A stretch of DNA of 32,651 nt from an uncultured Oscillibacter sp. (GTDB taxonomy: Bacteria; Bacillota; Clostridia; Oscillospirales; Oscillospiraceae), in contig CANRYZ010000013.1 of NCBI GenBank assembly GCA_947644365.1, forward strand, positions 1 to 32,651, given 5' to 3'. Made by a program: the position numbers and the translations under genes. Below the pieces are notes generated by a model. The model ran no database searches. It was not told where the DNA came from and was given only the letters and a program-made list of their open reading frames with translations. Below are positions 30,839 to 32,651 of the stretch, piece by piece. Each line of letters begins with the position of its first letter. Position 1 is the stretch's first letter.

Positions 30839-32651
30839 ATGGCAGACAATGAGATTTTGAATTCCACAGCTGTGGACGCGTCCAACGAGTACGATGCCTC
30901 TGAAATTCAGGTATTGGAGGGGCTGGAGGCCGTGCGCAAGCGTCCCGGCATGTATATCGGCTCCACCAGCGAGTCCGGCCTTCACCACCTGGTCTATGAG
31001 ATCGTGGACAACGCCATCGACGAGGCCCTGGCGGGCTACTGCGACGAGATCACCGTTACCATCAACCCCGGGGACACCATCACCGTCACCGACAACGGCC
31101 GGGGCATCCCCGTGGACATCCAGGCCCAGACGGGCCTGCCCGCCCTGGAGGTGGTGTACACCGTGCTCCACGCCGGCGGAAAATTCGGCGGCGGAGGCTA
31201 CAAGGTCTCCGGCGGCCTTCACGGCGTGGGCGCCTCCGTGGTGAACGCCCTCTCGGAGTGGCTGGTGGTCCAGGTCCACAAGAACGGCGAGATCTACGAG
31301 ATGCGCTTCTCCCGGGGCGAGGTGACCCAGAAGATGACCGTAGTGGGAAAGACGGAGCGCACCGGCACCACCGTCACCTTCAAGCCGGACCCGGAGATGT
31401 TCGACGTGACCGTGTACAACTACGATACCATCCACACCCGGATGCGGCAGCAGGCCTTTTTGAACGCCGGGCTGAAAATCTCCACCTTTGATAAGCGGGA
31501 GGGCCGGGAGGCCTCGGACTCCATGCGCTACGAGGGCGGCATCCGGGAGTACGTGTCCTGGCTGAACCAGAACAAGACCCCCATCCACCCCCAGGTCATC
31601 TACATGGCCGGACAGAAGGACGACTCCTCCGCCGAGGTGGCCCTCCAGTACAACGACGCCTATAACGAGATGATCGTCTCCTTCGCCAACGACGTGCGCA
31701 CCCCCGAGGGCGGTATGCACGAGGAGGGCTTCAAGCGGGCGCTGACCACTGTGCTGAACAATTACGGTCGGAAGATCAAGATGCTCAAGGACGATGAGAA
31801 GGTCTCCGGCGAGGACTGCCGGGAGGGACTCACCTGCGTCATCTCCGTGAAGCTGACGGAGGCCCAGTTCGAGGGCCAGACCAAGGCCAAACTGGGCAAC
31901 AGCGAGATCAGGACCCTGGTGACGGGGATCGTCTCGGAGAAGCTGGACACCTTCCTGGAGGAGAACCCCCAGGTGGGGCGGATGATCCTGGACAAGGCCC
32001 TGACGGCCAACCGGGCCCGGGAGGCCGCCAAGAAAGCCCGGGAGTCCATCCGCCGCAAGACCGCCCTGGGGGGCGCCGCCATGCCGGACAAGCTGCGGGA
32101 CTGCAATGAGAACAACCCCGAGCTGACGGAGATTTACATCGTGGAGGGCGACTCCGCCGGAGGCTCCGCCACCCAGGGGCGGGATTCCCGCTTCCAGGCC
32201 ATCCTGCCGCTGTGGGGCAAGATGCTCAACGTGGAGAAGGCCCGGGCGGACAAGGTCTACGGCAACGACAAGCTCCAGCCCGTCATCACCGCTCTGGGGG
32301 CCGGGATCGGAGACGAGTTTGACGCCGGAAAGCTCCGGTATCACAAGGTCATCATCATGGCCGACGCCGACGTGGACGGCGCCCACATCCGGACGCTGCT
32401 CCTGACCTTCTTCTTCCGCTTCATGAAGCCTCTCATTGAGCAGGGGTACGTCTACTCCGCCGTGCCGCCCCTCTTCAAGCTGACCCGGGGCAAGCAGACG
32501 CGCCTGGCCTTCTCCGAGGAGGAGCGGGACGCCATCTCCGCCGAGCTCCGGGGGGACAACCCCAACGCCAAGGTGGACATCAGCCGGTTTAAGGGCCTGG
32601 GCGAGATGAACCCCCACGAGCTGTGGGAGACCACCATGGACCCGGAGAAGC
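30839..32651 (+). CDS. gyrB: DNA gyrase subunit B, truncated by the window end
   Basis: The first 604 residues of gyrase B, of about 640 expected; the reading frame is still open at the end of the window. The GHKL ATPase domain shows [31 protein letters not shown] (catalytic Glu) and [10 protein letters not shown], then [14 protein letters not shown]. The transducer domain and the TOPRIM block EGDSAGGSA (Asp438, equal to E. coli Asp426) and [10 protein letters not shown] follow. Position 459, equal to E. coli Lys447, is tryptophan (PLWGKM). AAGGAG lies eight bases before the ATG. GyrB with GyrA introduces negative supercoils, and its position near oriC is the normal one. Confidence 0.97.
   Translation, partial: MADNEILNSTAVDASNEYDASEIQVLEGLEAVRKRPGMYIGSTSESGLHHLVYEIVDNAIDEALAGYCDEITVTINPGDTITVTDNGRGIPVDIQAQTGLPALEVVYTVLHAGGKFGGGGYKVSGGLHGVGASVVNALSEWLVVQVHKNGEIYEMRFSRGEVTQKMTVVGKTERTGTTVTFKPDPEMFDVTVYNYDTIHTRMRQQAFLNAGLKISTFDKREGREASDSMRYEGGIREYVSWLNQNKTPIHPQVIYMAGQKDDSSAEVALQYNDAYNEMIVSFANDVRTPEGGMHEEGFKRALTTVLNNYGRKIKMLKDDEKVSGEDCREGLTCVISVKLTEAQFEGQTKAKLGNSEIRTLVTGIVSEKLDTFLEENPQVGRMILDKALTANRAREAAKKARESIRRKTALGGAAMPDKLRDCNENNPELTEIYIVEGDSAGGSATQGRDSRFQAILPLWGKMLNVEKARADKVYGNDKLQPVITALGAGIGDEFDAGKLRYHKVIIMADADVDGAHIRTLLLTFFFRFMKPLIEQGYVYSAVPPLFKLTRGKQTRLAFSEEERDAISAELRGDNPNAKVDISRFKGLGEMNPHELWETTMDPEK

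Noticed and set aside
30635..32617. Minus-strand ORF of 660 codons opposite gyrB (and similar ones opposite aspS and hisS)
   Set aside because: The plus-strand translation is unmistakably GyrB, AspRS or HisRS; the antisense frames are open only because of high GC at third positions.
1..32651. tRNA or rRNA genes
   Set aside because: I looked for cloverleaf-like arms and the conserved GGTTC..A.TCC T-arm and saw none that hold together. A tRNAscan-SE run would settle this.

Overview
The window is a GC-rich chromosomal segment that contains the replication origin of a Bacillota (Clostridia) bacterium. The minus-strand block rpmH-rnpA-yidD-yidC-jag faces the plus-strand block dnaA-dnaN-S4-recF-remB-gyrB across an AT-rich gap. 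T-box leaders precede hisS and glyS, and a remB-type gene lies beside recF. Together with the high GC content and the protein sequences, this suggests an Oscillospiraceae-type gut anaerobe (Flavonifractor/Lawsonibacter-like); the genus is an inference.

Layout. 1-3900: 3' end of serS, a PilZ protein, a palindromic MITE-like repeat, mscL-rsmG, a MinD-like ATPase and an MgsA-family protein that lacks catalytic residues. 3901-10470: an inverted pair of short repeats around an Asp-reading T-box, hisS, a small membrane protein, an AT-richer XRE-regulator/orphan-gene pair between two copies of a larger repeat, then aspS and a DUF1275 membrane protein. 10471-15064: a YgjV-type membrane protein behind a leader terminator, glyS behind its own T-box, and an LtaS-type sulfatase. 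15106-20642 (minus strand): an ECF sigma / anti-sigma pair, a GH3 lipoprotein, AlaX and a DUF6881 protein. 20767-24264 (minus strand): jag, yidC, yidD, rnpA, rpmH. 24265-32651: dnaA, oriC, dnaN, S4 protein, recF, a membrane-anchored orphan, remB, a PH-domain protein, a membrane orphan and gyrB (cut by the window end).

The most striking non-coding feature is a family of six dispersed intergenic elements of about 190-360 bp (copies A-F at 6795, 7742, 17947, 22806, 23069 and 28706). They occur in both orientations. All share a head and a tail, with one of two alternative middles. Each head holds a pyrimidine arm, its Watson-Crick purine arm, a GC palindrome, and a second purine arm that is the mirror image of the first. 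The three tracts vary together between copies, which is what a conserved intramolecular triple helix would require. I do not recognise this element as a described family.

Functionally the region joins replication initiation and topology (dnaA, dnaN, recF, gyrB), tRNA charging and editing (serS, hisS, aspS, glyS, alaX), ribosome and RNase P parts (rpmH, rnpA, rsmG), membrane insertion (yidC, yidD, jag) and envelope functions (LtaS-like, GH3, mscL, ECF/anti-sigma). Genes left of position 15064 are on the plus strand and so run head-on to the fork leaving oriC.
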